Assembly (NCBI RefSeq): GCF_002127265.1
Contig: NZ_NFUU01000001.1
Coordinates: forward strand, 1,426,001 to 1,490,000
Direction of reading: 5' to 3'
From: Hydrogenophaga sp. IBVHS1
Lineage (GTDB): Bacteria; Pseudomonadota; Gammaproteobacteria; Burkholderiales; Burkholderiaceae_C
Length of the DNA: 64,000 nt
Shown here: in pieces, positions 30,834 to 44,154 of the stretch
Position numbering within the stretch: position 1 is the first letter of the stretch
Layout: every line of letters starts with the position of its first letter
Notes under the pieces: generated by a model
Told to the model about the DNA's origin: nothing
The model's database searches: none
The model's input: the letters and a program-made list of their open reading frames with translations, nothing else
Position numbers and translations under genes: made by a program

Positions 30834-32114
30834 ATGGACGATGTCGTGCGATCTGCCAGGTCCTGCGAACCCATTCCGCTGTCGTTGGCACGGCCGCGCC
30901 GCACACGACAGGGCGTGGTGGCCTGGGGCGGCCATCGTGTGACAGTGGGGGGCGGCGCGCCGGTGCGCGTGCAGTCCATGACCAACACCGACACCGCAGA
31001 CGCCGTGGGCACCGCCATTCAGGTCAAGGAACTGGCGCTTGCCGGCTCCGAGCTGGTGCGGATCACGGTGAACAACGACGAAGCCGCCAAGGCCGTGCCT
31101 TACATCCGCGAACAGCTCGACCGCATGGGTGTGGACGTGCCGCTGATTGGCGACTTTCACTACAACGGTCACCGGCTGCTGACGGACCACCCGGCCTGTG
31201 CCGAGGCGCTGTCCAAATACCGCATCAACCCGGGCAATGTGGGCCGTGGAGACAAGGGCGACCGCCAGTTCGCGCAGATGATCGAGATCGCCGCCCGGCA
31301 CAACAAGGCGGTGCGCATCGGCGTGAACTGGGGCAGCCTGGATCAGGACCTGCTGGCGCGCCTGATGGACGAGAACGCTGGCCGCACCGAACCTTGGGAC
31401 GCGCGTCAGGTGATGTACGAGGCGCTGATCACATCGGCCGTGGAATCCGCGAAACGGGCAGAGCACATTGGCCTCGATGGCAACAACATCTTTCTTTCCT
31501 GCAAGGTCAGCGCCGTGCAGGACCTCATCGCCGTGTACCAGGCGCTGGCTCAGCGTTGCGACTACGCACTGCATCTGGGCTTGACCGAGGCCGGAATGGG
31601 CACCAAAGGTGCGGTGGCCTCCACCGCCGCACTTTCAGTGCTGCTGCAACAAGGTATTGGCGACACGATCCGCGTCTCGCTCACGCCGCAGCCTGGCGAG
31701 GCGCGCACCCAAGAGGTGGTGATCGCGCTGGAGATTCTTCAGGCCCTGGGCATGCGTGCCTTTGTGCCTTCGGTCACCGCCTGCCCCGGCTGCGGCCGAA
31801 CCACCAGCACCACTTTCCAGGAGCTGGCCAAACAGATCGACGACTATCTTCGTGCGTCCATGCCGGTGTGGCGCGCCCGCTATCCCGGCGTGGAAAGCCT
31901 CAAGGTGGCGGTGATGGGCTGCATCGTCAATGGCCCGGGGGAGAGCAAGCACGCCGACATCGGCATCAGCCTGCCGGGCACCGGTGAGGCGCCGGCCGCG
32001 CCGATCTTCATCGACGGCAAAAAGGCCATGACGCTGCGCGGTGCAGGCATCGCGCAGGAATTCCAGACCATCGTCGAAAACTACATCGAGAAGCGGTTCG
32101 GCACGCCCGCCTGA
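30834..32114 (+). CDS. ispG: 4-hydroxy-3-methylbut-2-enyl diphosphate synthase
   Basis: This 426-residue iron-sulfur enzyme makes HMBPP in the non-mevalonate isoprenoid route. The start of the barrel ([20 protein letters not shown]) is typical. The 4Fe-4S ligands are in [12 protein letters not shown] and the later [10 protein letters not shown]. The ATG at 30834 has GAGG upstream and lies two bases after rodZ, with the usual Arg-rich N-terminus. Flavodoxin or ferredoxin is the expected electron donor. Position between rodZ and hisS is the conserved order. Confidence 0.97.
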   Translation: MDDVVRSARSCEPIPLSLARPRRTRQGVVAWGGHRVTVGGGAPVRVQSMTNTDTADAVGTAIQVKELALAGSELVRITVNNDEAAKAVPYIREQLDRMGVDVPLIGDFHYNGHRLLTDHPACAEALSKYRINPGNVGRGDKGDRQFAQMIEIAARHNKAVRIGVNWGSLDQDLLARLMDENAGRTEPWDARQVMYEALITSAVESAKRAEHIGLDGNNIFLSCKVSAVQDLIAVYQALAQRCDYALHLGLTEAGMGTKGAVASTAALSVLLQQGIGDTIRVSLTPQPGEARTQEVVIALEILQALGMRAFVPSVTACPGCGRTTSTTFQELAKQIDDYLRASMPVWRARYPGVESLKVAVMGCIVNGPGESKHADIGISLPGTGEAPAAPIFIDGKKAMTLRGAGIAQEFQTIVENYIEKRFGTPA

Positions 32115-32130
32115 ATCGCCCCCACCGCCC

Positions 32131-33444
32131 ATGGCAGAGAAACTGAGCGCCGTCAAAGGCATGAACGACATCGCCCCTCCCGCGTCCGCGCACTGGGAGT
32201 GGCTCGAGGACACGCTTCGGAGCCTCATGCGCCGCTACGGCTACCGCAATCTGCGCACGCCCATCGTGGAGCCCACGGCGCTGTTCGTGCGCGGCCTGGG
32301 CGAGGTGACCGACATCGTCGAGAAGGAGATGTACTCCTTTGAAGACCGGCTCAATGGCGAACAGCTCACGCTTCGCCCAGAGAACACGGCGGGTGTTGTG
32401 CGAGCCGCCCTGGAGCATTCGATGCTCTACGACGGGCCCAAGCGCCTGTACTACATGGGCCCGATGTTCCGGCACGAGCGGCCGCAGCGCGGTCGCTACC
32501 GCCAGTTCCACCAGTTTGGTGCCGAGGCCCTGGGTTTTGTGGGGCCGGATGTGGACGCAGAACTCATCGTGCTGGCCTGCGACCTCTGGGCCGAGCTGGG
32601 CCTGGAAGGTATCGAGCTTGAAATCAACAGCCTAGGTCAGCCGCCCGAGCGGCTCGCGCACCGGCATGCACTCATCGCCTACCTCGAAGCCCACAGCGAC
32701 CAGCTGGATGAAGAAGCCAGACGGCGCCTGCACAGCAACCCGCTGCGCATCCTCGACACCAAGAATCCGTCCATGCAGGCGCTGGTCAACGCCGCACCTC
32801 GGCTCATGGACCACCTCGGGGCCGAGTCGCTGGATCACTTCAATCGCTTGCGCGGCCTGCTGGACGCGCACGGCATCGCTTACCGCATCAACCCACGCCT
32901 GGTGCGTGGCATGGACTACTACAACCTGTCCGTGTTCGAGTTCGTCACCACGCAACTGGGCTCGCAGGGCACGGTGTGCGCGGGCGGCCGCTACGACGGT
33001 CTTTTCGAGCAGATCGGCGGCAAGGCGGCACCCGCTGTGGGTTGGGCGCTCGGCATGGAGCGCATCCTTGAGCTGCTCAAGGAACAAGGCAAGCTGCCCG
33101 ACCAGCCGGTGCCAGACGCCTATGCCGTTGTGCCCGACGCGGCGCGGGTGCCTGAGGTGATGCCGGTGCTGCGCGCGCTGCGCCGCCATGGGGTGAGCGT
33201 GCAGATGCATGCGGGCGGAGCTGAAGGCATGGGCAGCATGAAGTCACAGTTCAAGAAAGCCGATGCCAGTGGTGCACGCCATGCGCTCATCTTCGGCGAG
33301 CAGGAAATGCAGCAGGGCAGTGTGGCCCTCAAGGCCTTGCGGGGGCCGCGCGCGCCAGGGCAGGGCGCTTCGCCTGAGGCGGTGCAGAGCCTGCTGCCGC
33401 TGGCGGCGGTGGCGGAATGGGCGGCACGCCTTCGCCAGGTCTGA
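32131..33444 (+). CDS. hisS: histidyl-tRNA synthetase
   Basis: This 437-residue class II synthetase has motif 1 ([16 protein letters not shown]) and motif 2 ([20 protein letters not shown]). The histidine-specific [15 protein letters not shown] and [20 protein letters not shown] follow, then a C-terminal anticodon domain. The start ATG is 16 bases after ispG. This is the true HisRS; the HisZ paralogue at 41 kb lacks the anticodon domain. Confidence 0.98.
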   Translation: MAEKLSAVKGMNDIAPPASAHWEWLEDTLRSLMRRYGYRNLRTPIVEPTALFVRGLGEVTDIVEKEMYSFEDRLNGEQLTLRPENTAGVVRAALEHSMLYDGPKRLYYMGPMFRHERPQRGRYRQFHQFGAEALGFVGPDVDAELIVLACDLWAELGLEGIELEINSLGQPPERLAHRHALIAYLEAHSDQLDEEARRRLHSNPLRILDTKNPSMQALVNAAPRLMDHLGAESLDHFNRLRGLLDAHGIAYRINPRLVRGMDYYNLSVFEFVTTQLGSQGTVCAGGRYDGLFEQIGGKAAPAVGWALGMERILELLKEQGKLPDQPVPDAYAVVPDAARVPEVMPVLRALRRHGVSVQMHAGGAEGMGSMKSQFKKADASGARHALIFGEQEMQQGSVALKALRGPRAPGQGASPEAVQSLLPLAAVAEWAARLRQV

Positions 33445-33525
33445 GCGCCGCCCCGGGCGGCTCGCCCACCCGCCTACAATCCCCTGTTGCGCACGCAGCG
33501 CACGACCCGCAGTTCAACACCCATC

Positions 33526-34191
33526 ATGGCCAAACACCTCGACCTCGAAGAGCAGGAACAGCTCGACCAGATCAAACACTTCTGGACCCGCTACGGCAAC
33601 CTCATCAGCTGGGTGTTGATTGTCGTTTTCGGTGCGTTCGCGGCCTGGAATGGCTGGAACTGGTGGCAGCGCAACCAGGCTGTGAAAGCGGCAGCGCTGT
33701 ACGACGAGGTCGATCGCGCAGCCGTGGCCAAGGATGCGCAGCGCATGGAGCGCGCGCTGGCAGACATGCAGGCCAACTTTGGCAGCACCACCTTCGCCAG
33801 CCAGGCTGCGCTGCTGGCCAGCAAAACCTTGTTCGATGCCGGGCAAGCGGAAAAGGCGCGCGCCGCGCTGGCTTGGGCGGCCGAGAAATCCGGCGATGCT
33901 TCCTACAAAGCTGTGGCGCGCCTGCGCCTGGCTGCCCTTGACCTGGAAGCGAAGGCTTTCGATCAGGCGCTGAAGACGCTCGAAGCGCCGGTGCCGAAAT
34001 CTTTTGAACCGCTGGTGGCCGATCGACGCGGTGACATCTACATGGCCCAGGGCAAGCCTGACGAAGCCCGCGCGCAATACCAGGCCGCCTGGAAGGCGCT
34101 GGGCCAGCGCACTGAATACCGCCGCCTGGTTGAGGTGAAGCTCGCCGCCCTGGGCGTGAACGTCACCAGCCTGACTCCCACCGCGCCCTGA
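33526..34191 (+). CDS. YfgM-family TPR membrane protein
   Basis: This 221-residue bitopic protein has a short cytoplasmic N-terminus (MAKHLDLEEQEQLDQIKHFW) and one transmembrane segment (LISWVLIVVFGAFAAWNGW, residues about 25-45). A periplasmic domain of TPR-like helices follows, including ASQAALLASKTLFDAGQAEK and VADRRGDIYMAQGKPDEARA. This matches the YfgM family, an ancillary SecYEG/PpiD partner in E. coli. It sits between hisS and bamB, the conserved position of yfgM. Confidence 0.9.
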   Translation: MAKHLDLEEQEQLDQIKHFWTRYGNLISWVLIVVFGAFAAWNGWNWWQRNQAVKAAALYDEVDRAAVAKDAQRMERALADMQANFGSTTFASQAALLASKTLFDAGQAEKARAALAWAAEKSGDASYKAVARLRLAALDLEAKAFDQALKTLEAPVPKSFEPLVADRRGDIYMAQGKPDEARAQYQAAWKALGQRTEYRRLVEVKLAALGVNVTSLTPTAP

Positions 34192-34196
34192 ATGCC

Positions 34197-35354
34197 ATGC
34201 CGACCTGCCTGATCTCTGCCTTCCATCCCCACCCCGGGCGCCGCACGCTGGCCGTGCTGGGTCTCACTTTCACCGTTTTGCTGGCGGCCTGTTCCTCGGG
34301 CCCCGAGAAGCCCAAGCCTGCGGAACTGGCGCCAGTGGCCGCTCTCATGGGAACCAGCGTCGCCTGGTCGGCGCAGGTGGGCGCTGGCCACGCTTCTCTG
34401 GTGCCTCAAGTGGCGGCCGGGCGCGTTTTCGTGGCCAGCGAGGCTGGTACGGTCGCGGCGCTCAACGCCAGCAATGGAAAAGACGTCTGGCGCCTGGACC
34501 TCAAGGCTCGCATTGCAGCGGGCGTGGGCTCCGACGGAGAAACCGCTGCCGTCGTCACGCGCGAAAACGAACTGATCGCCATCGCCGATGGGCGCGAGCT
34601 CTGGCGTGTGCGCCTTCCCGCGCGCGCTTTCACCGCACCCCTTGTCGCTGGCAAGCGCGTCTTCGTTCTCACGGCAGATCGCACCGTGATCGCCTTCGAT
34701 GGATCCAACGGCGCGCGGCTCTGGAGTCAGACCCGCCCCGCCGAGCCACTGGTGCTCAGCCAGAGTGGCGTACTGCTCGCCGTGGGTGACATGCTGGTGG
34801 CAGGACTCGCCGGCCGCCTGGTCGGCTTGAACCCGCAAAACGGCGTGGTCCGCTGGGACGCGCCTGTGGCCACCTCGCGCGGCACCAACGAGGTCGAACG
34901 GCTGGTCGACATCGTGGGCCCTGCCAGCCGCATCGGCAGCAGCGTCTGCGTGCGCGCCTATGGTGCGGCGGTGGGCTGCGTTGACACGACACGCGGCACC
35001 ACAATCTGGACCCGCCCTGCAAGGGGTACTGCGGGCCTTCACGGCGATGACCGGCTGGTGTTTGGCGCTGAAACCGACGGCAAGTTTCTGGCCTGGCAGC
35101 GCGGCACGGGCGAGCCCGCCTGGACCCTGGATCGCCTCAAGTACCGCGACCTGAGTGCTCCACTGGCCCTGGGCCGCGTGGTGGCCGTTGGTGATGGCGC
35201 CGGTCTGGTGCACCTCATCTCGCGCGAGGATGGCAGCGAGATGACGCGTCTCTCGACCGACGGATCACCCATCCTGTCGGCACCGGTGCTGGCGGGTGAT
35301 GCGCTGGTGGTGCAGACCCGCAACGGCGGCGTCTACGCCTGGCGCCCCCAGTGA
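34197..35354 (+). CDS. bamB: outer-membrane assembly lipoprotein BamB
   Basis: This 385-residue lipoprotein has a signal peptide with lipobox LLAAC (Cys32) and a PQQ-type beta-propeller. The repeated blades include [40 protein letters not shown] and [16 protein letters not shown]. BamB is the propeller subunit of the BAM complex, which also includes BamD at 23.3 kb. Five bases separate it from the YfgM-like gene, and its stop overlaps the GTG start of der. Confidence 0.95.
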   Translation: MPTCLISAFHPHPGRRTLAVLGLTFTVLLAACSSGPEKPKPAELAPVAALMGTSVAWSAQVGAGHASLVPQVAAGRVFVASEAGTVAALNASNGKDVWRLDLKARIAAGVGSDGETAAVVTRENELIAIADGRELWRVRLPARAFTAPLVAGKRVFVLTADRTVIAFDGSNGARLWSQTRPAEPLVLSQSGVLLAVGDMLVAGLAGRLVGLNPQNGVVRWDAPVATSRGTNEVERLVDIVGPASRIGSSVCVRAYGAAVGCVDTTRGTTIWTRPARGTAGLHGDDRLVFGAETDGKFLAWQRGTGEPAWTLDRLKYRDLSAPLALGRVVAVGDGAGLVHLISREDGSEMTRLSTDGSPILSAPVLAGDALVVQTRNGGVYAWRPQ

Positions 35355-36685
35355 AGCCAGTCATCGCTCTGGTCGGCCGGCCCAATGTGGGCAAGTCCAC
35401 CCTGTTCAACCGTTTGACGGGCACGCGCGACGCCATCGTGGCCGACTTTGCCGGCCTTACCCGTGATCGCCACTACGGCAACGGCAAGGTCGGTCGCCGC
35501 GAATACATCGTCATCGATACCGGCGGCTTCGAGCCCGAAGCCATCGAGGGCATCTACAAGGAGATGGCCAAGCAGACCCGGCAGGCTGTGGCCGAGTCCG
35601 ACGTGGTGATCTTCGTGGTGGATGCGCGCGCCGGCATCAGCGCTCAAGACCACGAAATTGCCCAATACCTTCGCCGCCTGGGCAAGCCCACGGTGCTCGT
35701 GGCCAACAAAGCCGAGGGCATGACGCAGGGCCTGCAGCTGGTGGAGTTCTACGAGCTGGGCCTGGGTGAAGTGCTGCCAGCTTCCAGCGCTCACGGGCAG
35801 GGCATCCGAACCCTGCTGGAGACGGCGCTGGAGAGCATTCCCGGTCTGCCGCCCGAGGACGAGGAAGAACCGGAAGCCGAGACTGGCGTGATCCGCCTTG
35901 CGGTGGCTGGTCGGCCCAACGTCGGGAAATCCACGCTCATCAATGCGTGGCTGGGCGAAGAGCGTCTGGTGGCCTTCGATCTGCCCGGCACCACGCGCGA
36001 TGCCATTTCCGTGCCTTTCGAGCATGGTGGTCAGAAGTTCGAACTCATCGACACCGCCGGCATTCGTCGCAAGGGCAAGGTCTTCGAAGCGATCGAGAAG
36101 TTCTCGGTGGTCAAGACACTGCAGGCGATCGAGAACGCGCACGTCGTCTTGCTGTTGCTCGATGCCACCCAGGGTGTGACCGACCAGGATGCGCACATTG
36201 CTGGCTATATCCTCGAAAGTGGCCGAGCCGTCGTTCTGGCCATCAACAAGTGGGACGCCATTGACGCCTACCAGCGCGAGCAGATCGAAAGGCAGGTCGA
36301 AACCCGGCTGGCCTTTCTCAAGTTTGCCTCGATGCACCTCATTTCGGCGAAGAAACGCCAGGGCCTCGGCCCTGTCTGGAAATCCATCGGCCTGGCGCAT
36401 GCCTCGGCCATGCGCAAAATGTCCACGCCGGTGCTCACGCGCCTGCTGCTTGAAGCGGTGGCTTTCCAGGCACCCACGCGCAGCGGCATGTTCAGGCCCA
36501 AGATGCGATATGCCCACCAGGGGGGGATGAATCCGCCGGTGATCGTCATTCACGGCAACTCCCTGGAGCACGTGCCCGACGCCTACCGGCGCTTCCTCGA
36601 AGGACGCTTCCGCAAGGCCTTCGATCTGGTGGGCACGCCCCTGCGGATCGAGTTCAAGACCTCAGCCAATCCCTTCAAGGAATAG
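35351..36685 (+). CDS. der: ribosome-assembly GTPase Der (EngA)
   Basis: This 444-residue protein has two tandem G domains, each with a P-loop: [14 protein letters not shown] near residue 10 and [14 protein letters not shown] near 190. A KH-like C-terminal domain follows. It acts in assembly of the 50S subunit. The start codon is GTG within GTGA overlapping the bamB stop, indicating translational coupling. Only proteins with the double G domain are Der, so the assignment is firm. Confidence 0.97.
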   Translation: MKPVIALVGRPNVGKSTLFNRLTGTRDAIVADFAGLTRDRHYGNGKVGRREYIVIDTGGFEPEAIEGIYKEMAKQTRQAVAESDVVIFVVDARAGISAQDHEIAQYLRRLGKPTVLVANKAEGMTQGLQLVEFYELGLGEVLPASSAHGQGIRTLLETALESIPGLPPEDEEEPEAETGVIRLAVAGRPNVGKSTLINAWLGEERLVAFDLPGTTRDAISVPFEHGGQKFELIDTAGIRRKGKVFEAIEKFSVVKTLQAIENAHVVLLLLDATQGVTDQDAHIAGYILESGRAVVLAINKWDAIDAYQREQIERQVETRLAFLKFASMHLISAKKRQGLGPVWKSIGLAHASAMRKMSTPVLTRLLLEAVAFQAPTRSGMFRPKMRYAHQGGMNPPVIVIHGNSLEHVPDAYRRFLEGRFRKAFDLVGTPLRIEFKTSANPFKE

Positions 36686-36768
36686 GAATTTCTGGTTACC
36701 CAAGGCGTGCCGCCGGTGCTGTGGTATGGTCCATTCTTCATTAACTTTCGTTGAACACGGAGCATATC

Positions 36769-37017
36769 GTGAGCAATAACAAAGGCCAGCTCTTGCAAGA
36801 CCCTTTCCTGAACCAGCTTCGCCGGGAGCATGTGCCCGTGTCGATTTATCTGGTCAACGGCATCAAGTTGCAGGGTCAGATTGAATCATTCGACCAATAC
36901 GTGGTGCTCCTGCGCAACACGGTCACGCAGATGGTCTACAAGCACGCCATCTCCACCATCGTTCCGGGTCGCCCCGTTCAGTTCTCGGCGGTCGGCGCGG
37001 ACGACCCCGCCCCCTGA
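36769..37017 (+). CDS. hfq: RNA chaperone Hfq
   Basis: This 82-residue Sm-like protein forms a hexamer that pairs small RNAs with mRNAs. Sm1 is [20 protein letters not shown] and Sm2 contains [10 protein letters not shown]; the N-terminus [12 protein letters not shown] is the standard RNA-binding helix. The C-terminal tail is short, as in betaproteobacteria. The start is GTG with GGAG at 36758-36761; an in-frame TTG at 36751 is less likely. hflX follows closely, the classic hfq-hflX-hflK-hflC order. Confidence 0.98.
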   Translation: MSNNKGQLLQDPFLNQLRREHVPVSIYLVNGIKLQGQIESFDQYVVLLRNTVTQMVYKHAISTIVPGRPVQFSAVGADDPAP

Positions 37018-37048
37018 TTCATACCTTGAATCACAGTAAGCCCGTGCA

Positions 37049-38281
37049 GTGCGACTGTCGGGCTTGCGACGCCTTGTGCGTTGCCGCCCGCTCGCTTTGA
37101 ACCCCGTTTTGCCCTCCCCAACGTCCACGCCATCGGTCATTCTGGTGGGGGTGGATTTTGGTGTTCCTCATTTCGACGCAGGCCTGGAAGAACTCGGCCT
37201 GCTGGCACAAACCGCAGGCTATTCGGTGGCCGACCGCGTGACCTGCAAGCGTCGCGCTCCCGATCCGGCGCTGTTCGTTGGCTCGGGCAAGGCCGAAGAA
37301 ATCAAAATGCTGGCCCAGTCCACCGGTGCGGCCGAGGTGCTGTTCGACCAGTCGTTGAGCCCCGCACAGCAGCGCAACCTGGAGCGCCATCTTGGCCTGC
37401 CGGTGAACGATCGCACGCTGCTGATTCTGGAAATTTTCGCTCAGCGCGCTCGGAGCCATGAAGGCAAGCTGCAAGTAGAGCTCGCTCGCCTGCAGTACCT
37501 CTCCACCCGCTTGGTGCGGCGCTGGTCGCACCTGGAGCGCCAGAGTGGCGGTATCGGGATGCGCGGGGGGCCAGGAGAGACTCAGATCGAGCTCGACCGC
37601 CGCATGATCGGCGAGGCCATCAAGCGCACCAAAGATCGCCTGGAGAAGGTCAAGAAGCAGCGCGCCACCCAGCGCCGCCAGCGCGAGCGCCGGGACACTT
37701 ACTCCATCTCGCTCGTGGGCTATACGAACGCGGGCAAGTCGTCCATATTCAACAGCCTCGTCAAGGCTCGCGCTTACGCGGCCGACCAACTTTTCGCCAC
37801 GTTGGACACGACCACACGCCAGCTCTATCTGGGCGAAGCGGAACGCTCAGTCTCCTTGTCAGACACCGTCGGATTCATTCGTGACCTGCCGCACGGCCTG
37901 GTCGATGCCTTTGCCGCCACGCTTCAGGAAGCGGCCGACGCCGATCTGCTGCTTCATGTGGTCGATGCGTCGAATCCTGCGCACCCGGAGCAGATCGCGT
38001 CAGTGATGGGCGTGCTCAAGGACATCGGGGCTGACCAGGTGCCCCAGATCCTGGTGTTCAACAAGCTTGATGCGATGGATATTGCCAATGTTCCACGCGT
38101 TCTGAGCGACTCCATGGAACTGGAGGGGCAGTCGGTCCCTCGAATCCACGTCAGCGCACACACGGGCGAAGGCATACCCGCGTTGCGCGCCATGCTGGCC
38201 GAACGCGTACTGGCCCTGAAAGCAGGCCAGGGGGAGATGTCCCCCGGGCCTACACCTGAAATAGGCAACCCGGTCTCGTGA
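37049..38281 (+). CDS. hflX: ribosome-associated GTPase HflX
   Basis: This protein of about 394-410 residues has an N-terminal nucleotide-binding domain (APDPALFVGSGKAEEIKML) and a glycine-rich GGIGMRGGPGETQIELDRR segment. The G domain has P-loop GYTNAGKSSIFNSL and a DTVGFIRDLP switch. HflX splits stalled or heat-damaged ribosomes. The start is unclear: GTG at 37049 gives an unconserved Arg-rich N-terminus, while TTG at 37097 gives the family-like start; neither has a ribosome site. Tight linkage to hfq may allow coupling. Confidence 0.95.
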   Translation: MRLSGLRRLVRCRPLALNPVLPSPTSTPSVILVGVDFGVPHFDAGLEELGLLAQTAGYSVADRVTCKRRAPDPALFVGSGKAEEIKMLAQSTGAAEVLFDQSLSPAQQRNLERHLGLPVNDRTLLILEIFAQRARSHEGKLQVELARLQYLSTRLVRRWSHLERQSGGIGMRGGPGETQIELDRRMIGEAIKRTKDRLEKVKKQRATQRRQRERRDTYSISLVGYTNAGKSSIFNSLVKARAYAADQLFATLDTTTRQLYLGEAERSVSLSDTVGFIRDLPHGLVDAFAATLQEAADADLLLHVVDASNPAHPEQIASVMGVLKDIGADQVPQILVFNKLDAMDIANVPRVLSDSMELEGQSVPRIHVSAHTGEGIPALRAMLAERVLALKAGQGEMSPGPTPEIGNPVS

Positions 38282-38333
38282 TTGGGCACAATGTGACTGT
38301 TTTGTTCTTTGCACCGAAAAAAGTTGGCAACAC

Positions 38334-39740
38334 ATGGATGTGAATCTGCAATCCCCCGCACCCGGCGCCAAGACCCCTTCGCAGCCCTCCCGCCGCCGGG
38401 GTTGGCGCGGCTTGCTGGGCATGTTCAACCTGAACGACCCTCGCTGGGGTCGCGGTGACGATGCATCCCGGAATGAAGGCTCGAAGGATGGGCAGGAGCC
38501 CGATCGCAATGAAGATCCGCGTCCGCCGCAGCGCCCGCCTCGCGGCCAGGGCCCCAACCAGGGCCCGCCCGACCTCGACGAACTCTGGCGCGACTTCAAT
38601 CGCAAGCTGGGTGGCCTGCTGGGCAACAAGGGCGGTCGCGGTGGTGGCACGGGCGGTGGCAACGGTTCGGGTGGCGGCATGCCCGGCTTCACGCCGAGCC
38701 CGAAGACCACCGGCATCGGCGCCGGCCTGATCGTTGGCGTGGCCGCACTGATCTGGTTGGGCACTGGCTTTTTCATCGTGCAGGAAGGCCAGCAGGCGGT
38801 CATCACTCAGTTCGGCAAATACCACAGCTCGGTAGGCGCTGGTTTCAACTGGCGCTTGCCCTATCCCATTCAGCGCCATGAAACTGTTTTCGTGACGCAG
38901 ATCCGCTCGGTCGATGTGGGGCGCGACAACGTCGTGCCTGCCACGGGCCTGCGCGAATCGGCCATGCTCACGGAAGACGAAAACATTGTTGAGATCAAGT
39001 TCGCGGTGCAGTACCGCTTGAACGATGCGCGTGCCTTCCTCTTCGAGAGCCGCGACCCCGATGCATCGGTGGTCAAGGTGGCCGAAACCGCGGTGCGCGA
39101 AGTGGTCGGCAAGATGAAGATGGATGCCGCGCTGGCCGAGGAGCGTGATCAGATCGCTCCGCGCGTTCGAGCGCTCATGCAGAACATCCTTGACCGCTAC
39201 AAGGTGGGTATTGAAGTCGTCGGGATCAACCTGCAGCAGGGCGGCGTGCGGCCGCCTGAGCAGGTGCAGGCGTCCTTCGACGACGTGCTCAAGGCTGGCC
39301 AGGAACGCGAGCGGGCGAAGAACGAGGCGCAGGCCTACGCGAACGACGTGGTGCCGCGCGCCCGTGGTGCTGCTTCGCGCCTGACCGAAGAAGCCGAAGG
39401 CTACCGTGCGCGCATCGTCGCGCAGGCCGAGGGTGATTCGCAACGCTTCCGTTCGGTGCTGACCGAGTACCAGAAGGCACCGCAAGTGACGCGCGAGCGC
39501 ATGTACACGGATGCCATGCAGGAGATCTACTCCAATGTGACCAAGGTGCTTGTGGATTCCAAGTCGGGCTCCAACCTGTTGTACCTGCCGCTGGACAAGA
39601 TCATGCAGATGACCGCCCAGACCGGGGCAGCGGCAGCGGCTTCGCCAAGCGCTCCGGTGTCCGCCACAGGGACCACGTCCACGCCTGCCAGCCGCAGCAT
39701 CGACAACGCCGCACGTTCGCGTGAGCGCGAAGTCCGCTGA
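38334..39740 (+). CDS. hflK: FtsH-modulating SPFH protein HflK
   Basis: This 468-residue inner-membrane protein has a long Pro/Gly-rich cytoplasmic N-terminus. One transmembrane segment (IGAGLIVGVAALIWLGTGFF, near residue 125-145) leads to a periplasmic SPFH/band-7 domain (QEGQQAVITQFGKY, NILDRYKVGIEVVGINLQQG). An alpha-helical Arg/Glu-rich region follows. With HflC it forms a cage around the FtsH protease. hflC begins 29 bases after it. Confidence 0.95.
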   Translation: MDVNLQSPAPGAKTPSQPSRRRGWRGLLGMFNLNDPRWGRGDDASRNEGSKDGQEPDRNEDPRPPQRPPRGQGPNQGPPDLDELWRDFNRKLGGLLGNKGGRGGGTGGGNGSGGGMPGFTPSPKTTGIGAGLIVGVAALIWLGTGFFIVQEGQQAVITQFGKYHSSVGAGFNWRLPYPIQRHETVFVTQIRSVDVGRDNVVPATGLRESAMLTEDENIVEIKFAVQYRLNDARAFLFESRDPDASVVKVAETAVREVVGKMKMDAALAEERDQIAPRVRALMQNILDRYKVGIEVVGINLQQGGVRPPEQVQASFDDVLKAGQERERAKNEAQAYANDVVPRARGAASRLTEEAEGYRARIVAQAEGDSQRFRSVLTEYQKAPQVTRERMYTDAMQEIYSNVTKVLVDSKSGSNLLYLPLDKIMQMTAQTGAAAAASPSAPVSATGTTSTPASRSIDNAARSREREVR

Positions 39741-39769
39741 GCCGCCCCACGCGACCCGAGAGCAATCAC

Positions 39770-40666
39770 ATGAACAAACTGGGTTTCATCCTCACTTCAC
39801 TCATCGTGGCCCTGGCGATCGCCAGTTCCATGCTGTTCGTGGTCGACCAGCGCCAGTTCGGCGTGGTCTTCCAGCTCGGACAGATCAAGCAGGTGGTCAC
39901 CGAACCGGGCCTGAACTTCAAGCTGCCGCCGCCTTTCCAGAATGTTTCGTACATCGACAAGCGCCTGCTTACCCTGGAGAGCACCGATACCGAGCCCACG
40001 CTGACCGCCGAAAAGCAGCGCGTGGTGATCGACTGGTACGTGCGCTGGCGCATCAGCGAGCCGCAGGAGTACATCCGCAACGTCGGCATCACCGAGCGCG
40101 CAGGTGCTCTGCAACTCAACCGCGTGGTTCGCAACTCGTTCCAGCAGGAAGTGAACAAGCGCACCGTGAACGAGCTGCTTTCCACCCGGCGCGAACAGCT
40201 CATGGCCGATGTGAAACGCGAAGTTCTGGCCGCTGTGCGCGGTGCCGACAAGCCCTGGGGCATGGATGTGGTGGATGTGCGCATCACCCGCGTGGACTAT
40301 GCCGAGAGCATCACCGCCTCGGTCTACCAGCGGATGGAAGCCGAACGCAAGCGCGTGGCCAACGAGTTGCGCTCCACCGGCTTCGCCGAAGGCGAGAAGA
40401 TCCGCGCCGATGCAGACCGCCAGCGCGAAGTGATTGTTTCTGAAGCCTACCGCGCCGCTCAGCTCATCAAGGGCGAGGGCGACGCCAAAGCAGCCGCGTC
40501 ATTCAACGATGCCTTCGGTCGCGACCCGGCTTTCGCCCAGTTCTACCGCAGCCTCGATGCCTACAAAGCCAGCTTTGCCAGCAAGGGCGACGTGCTGGTG
40601 GTGGATCCTTCGTCTGACTTCTTCAAGGCCTTGCGCAGCAGCAACCTCGCACCCGCCGGCCGCTGA
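39770..40666 (+). CDS. hflC: FtsH-modulating SPFH protein HflC
   Basis: This 298-residue partner of HflK has an N-terminal signal-anchor (LGFILTSLIVALAIASSMLF) and an SPFH domain (VDQRQFGVVFQLGQIKQV, DWYVRWRISEPQEYIRNVG). The C-terminal YRSLDAYKASF is typical of HflC. It acts on the periplasmic side of the inner membrane. It precedes the DUF2065 gene in the order hflK-hflC-yjeT-hisZ-purA. Confidence 0.95.
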   Translation: MNKLGFILTSLIVALAIASSMLFVVDQRQFGVVFQLGQIKQVVTEPGLNFKLPPPFQNVSYIDKRLLTLESTDTEPTLTAEKQRVVIDWYVRWRISEPQEYIRNVGITERAGALQLNRVVRNSFQQEVNKRTVNELLSTRREQLMADVKREVLAAVRGADKPWGMDVVDVRITRVDYAESITASVYQRMEAERKRVANELRSTGFAEGEKIRADADRQREVIVSEAYRAAQLIKGEGDAKAAASFNDAFGRDPAFAQFYRSLDAYKASFASKGDVLVVDPSSDFFKALRSSNLAPAGR

Positions 40667-40724
40667 GGGCGAGGGGCACAGGGCACCGCTTCCGCGCGGT
40701 GTCCAGGATCCACAGGGGCATGAC

Positions 40725-40910
40725 ATGTCCGAACTGTTCTGGCCGGTGCTGGCCCTGGTGCTGATTGTCGAAGGCCTGCTTCCGCTGCTGGCACCGGGCC
40801 TTTGGCGTCGCATGTTTTCGGAAATGCTTCGCCTGCGCGACGGGCAGCTTAGATTCTTCGGCCTCATGAGCATCATCGGCGGCGCGCTGCTCTGGTGGCT
40901 GCTCGGCTGA
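40725..40910 (+). CDS. small DUF2065 (YjeT-like) membrane protein
   Basis: This 61-residue protein consists mostly of two hydrophobic helices, LFWPVLALVLIVEGLLPLLA and LRFFGLMSIIGGALLWWLL. It matches the YjeT/DUF2065 family in size, topology and position between hflC and purA. Function is unknown. The ATG at 40725 has AGGGG a few bases upstream; longer in-frame starts run into hflC. Confidence 0.85.
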   Translation: MSELFWPVLALVLIVEGLLPLLAPGLWRRMFSEMLRLRDGQLRFFGLMSIIGGALLWWLLG

Positions 40911-40969
40911 ATCCACGCCGGGCCCCGGTACAGGGGCCGGTAAAATCACGGTTTTAACAGCTCCTGAAA

Positions 40970-43554
<2,585 letters not shown>

Positions 43555-43623
43555 GCGTTTCGCTCCCGTACCGGACCCCGCGTTCGTGCAAAATCCACCC
43601 CACGCCCCACACCCGGAGTCCGC

Positions 43624-44148
43624 ATGCTGACCGAAGACGGTAAACACCTCTACGTTTCTTACGACGAGTACCACAACCTGATCGAAAAGCTCGCGCTCAA
43701 GGTCTACCAGTCGGGCTGGGAGTTCGACACCATCCTGTGTCTGGCGCGTGGAGGCATGCGCCCCGGTGACATCCTTTCGCGCATTTTCGACAAACCGCTG
43801 GCCATCATGTCGACCAGCTCCTACCGCGCCGCTGCCGGCACAGAGCAGGGCAATCTCGACATCGCGCGTTACATCACCACCCCCAAGGGCGAGATCGCTG
43901 GCCGCGTGCTGCTGGTGGACGATCTGGCCGACTCGGGCCACACGCTCAAGGCCGTCATCGACCTGCTCCGAAACAACTACAAGCCCATCACCGAAATGCG
44001 CAGCGCGGTGATCTGGACCAAGCAGTTGTCGTCCTTCACTCCCGACTACTCGGTGGAATTCCTGCCCACCAATCCATGGATTCACCAGCCCTTCGAAGGC
44101 TACGACAGCATGCGGCCCGCGCAGTTGCTTGAAAAGTGGAAACTCTAG
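43624..44148 (+). CDS. purine-type phosphoribosyltransferase
   Basis: This 174-residue type I phosphoribosyltransferase has the PRPP-binding motif VLLVDDLADSGHTLKAV and an upstream LCLARGGMRPGDILS loop. It resembles xanthine/hypoxanthine-type enzymes (Gpt/Hpt-like), and its place after purA supports purine salvage. The exact base preference cannot be read from the sequence. CGGAGTCCGC precedes the start. Confidence 0.88.
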   Translation: MLTEDGKHLYVSYDEYHNLIEKLALKVYQSGWEFDTILCLARGGMRPGDILSRIFDKPLAIMSTSSYRAAAGTEQGNLDIARYITTPKGEIAGRVLLVDDLADSGHTLKAVIDLLRNNYKPITEMRSAVIWTKQLSSFTPDYSVEFLPTNPWIHQPFEGYDSMRPAQLLEKWKL

Positions 44149-44154
44149 TCCAAG

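Noticed and set aside
40921..40938. Terminator before hisZ (GGCCCC/GGGGCC)
   Set aside because: The stem is only six bases with no T-run, and the surrounding operon order is conserved, so termination is unlikely.
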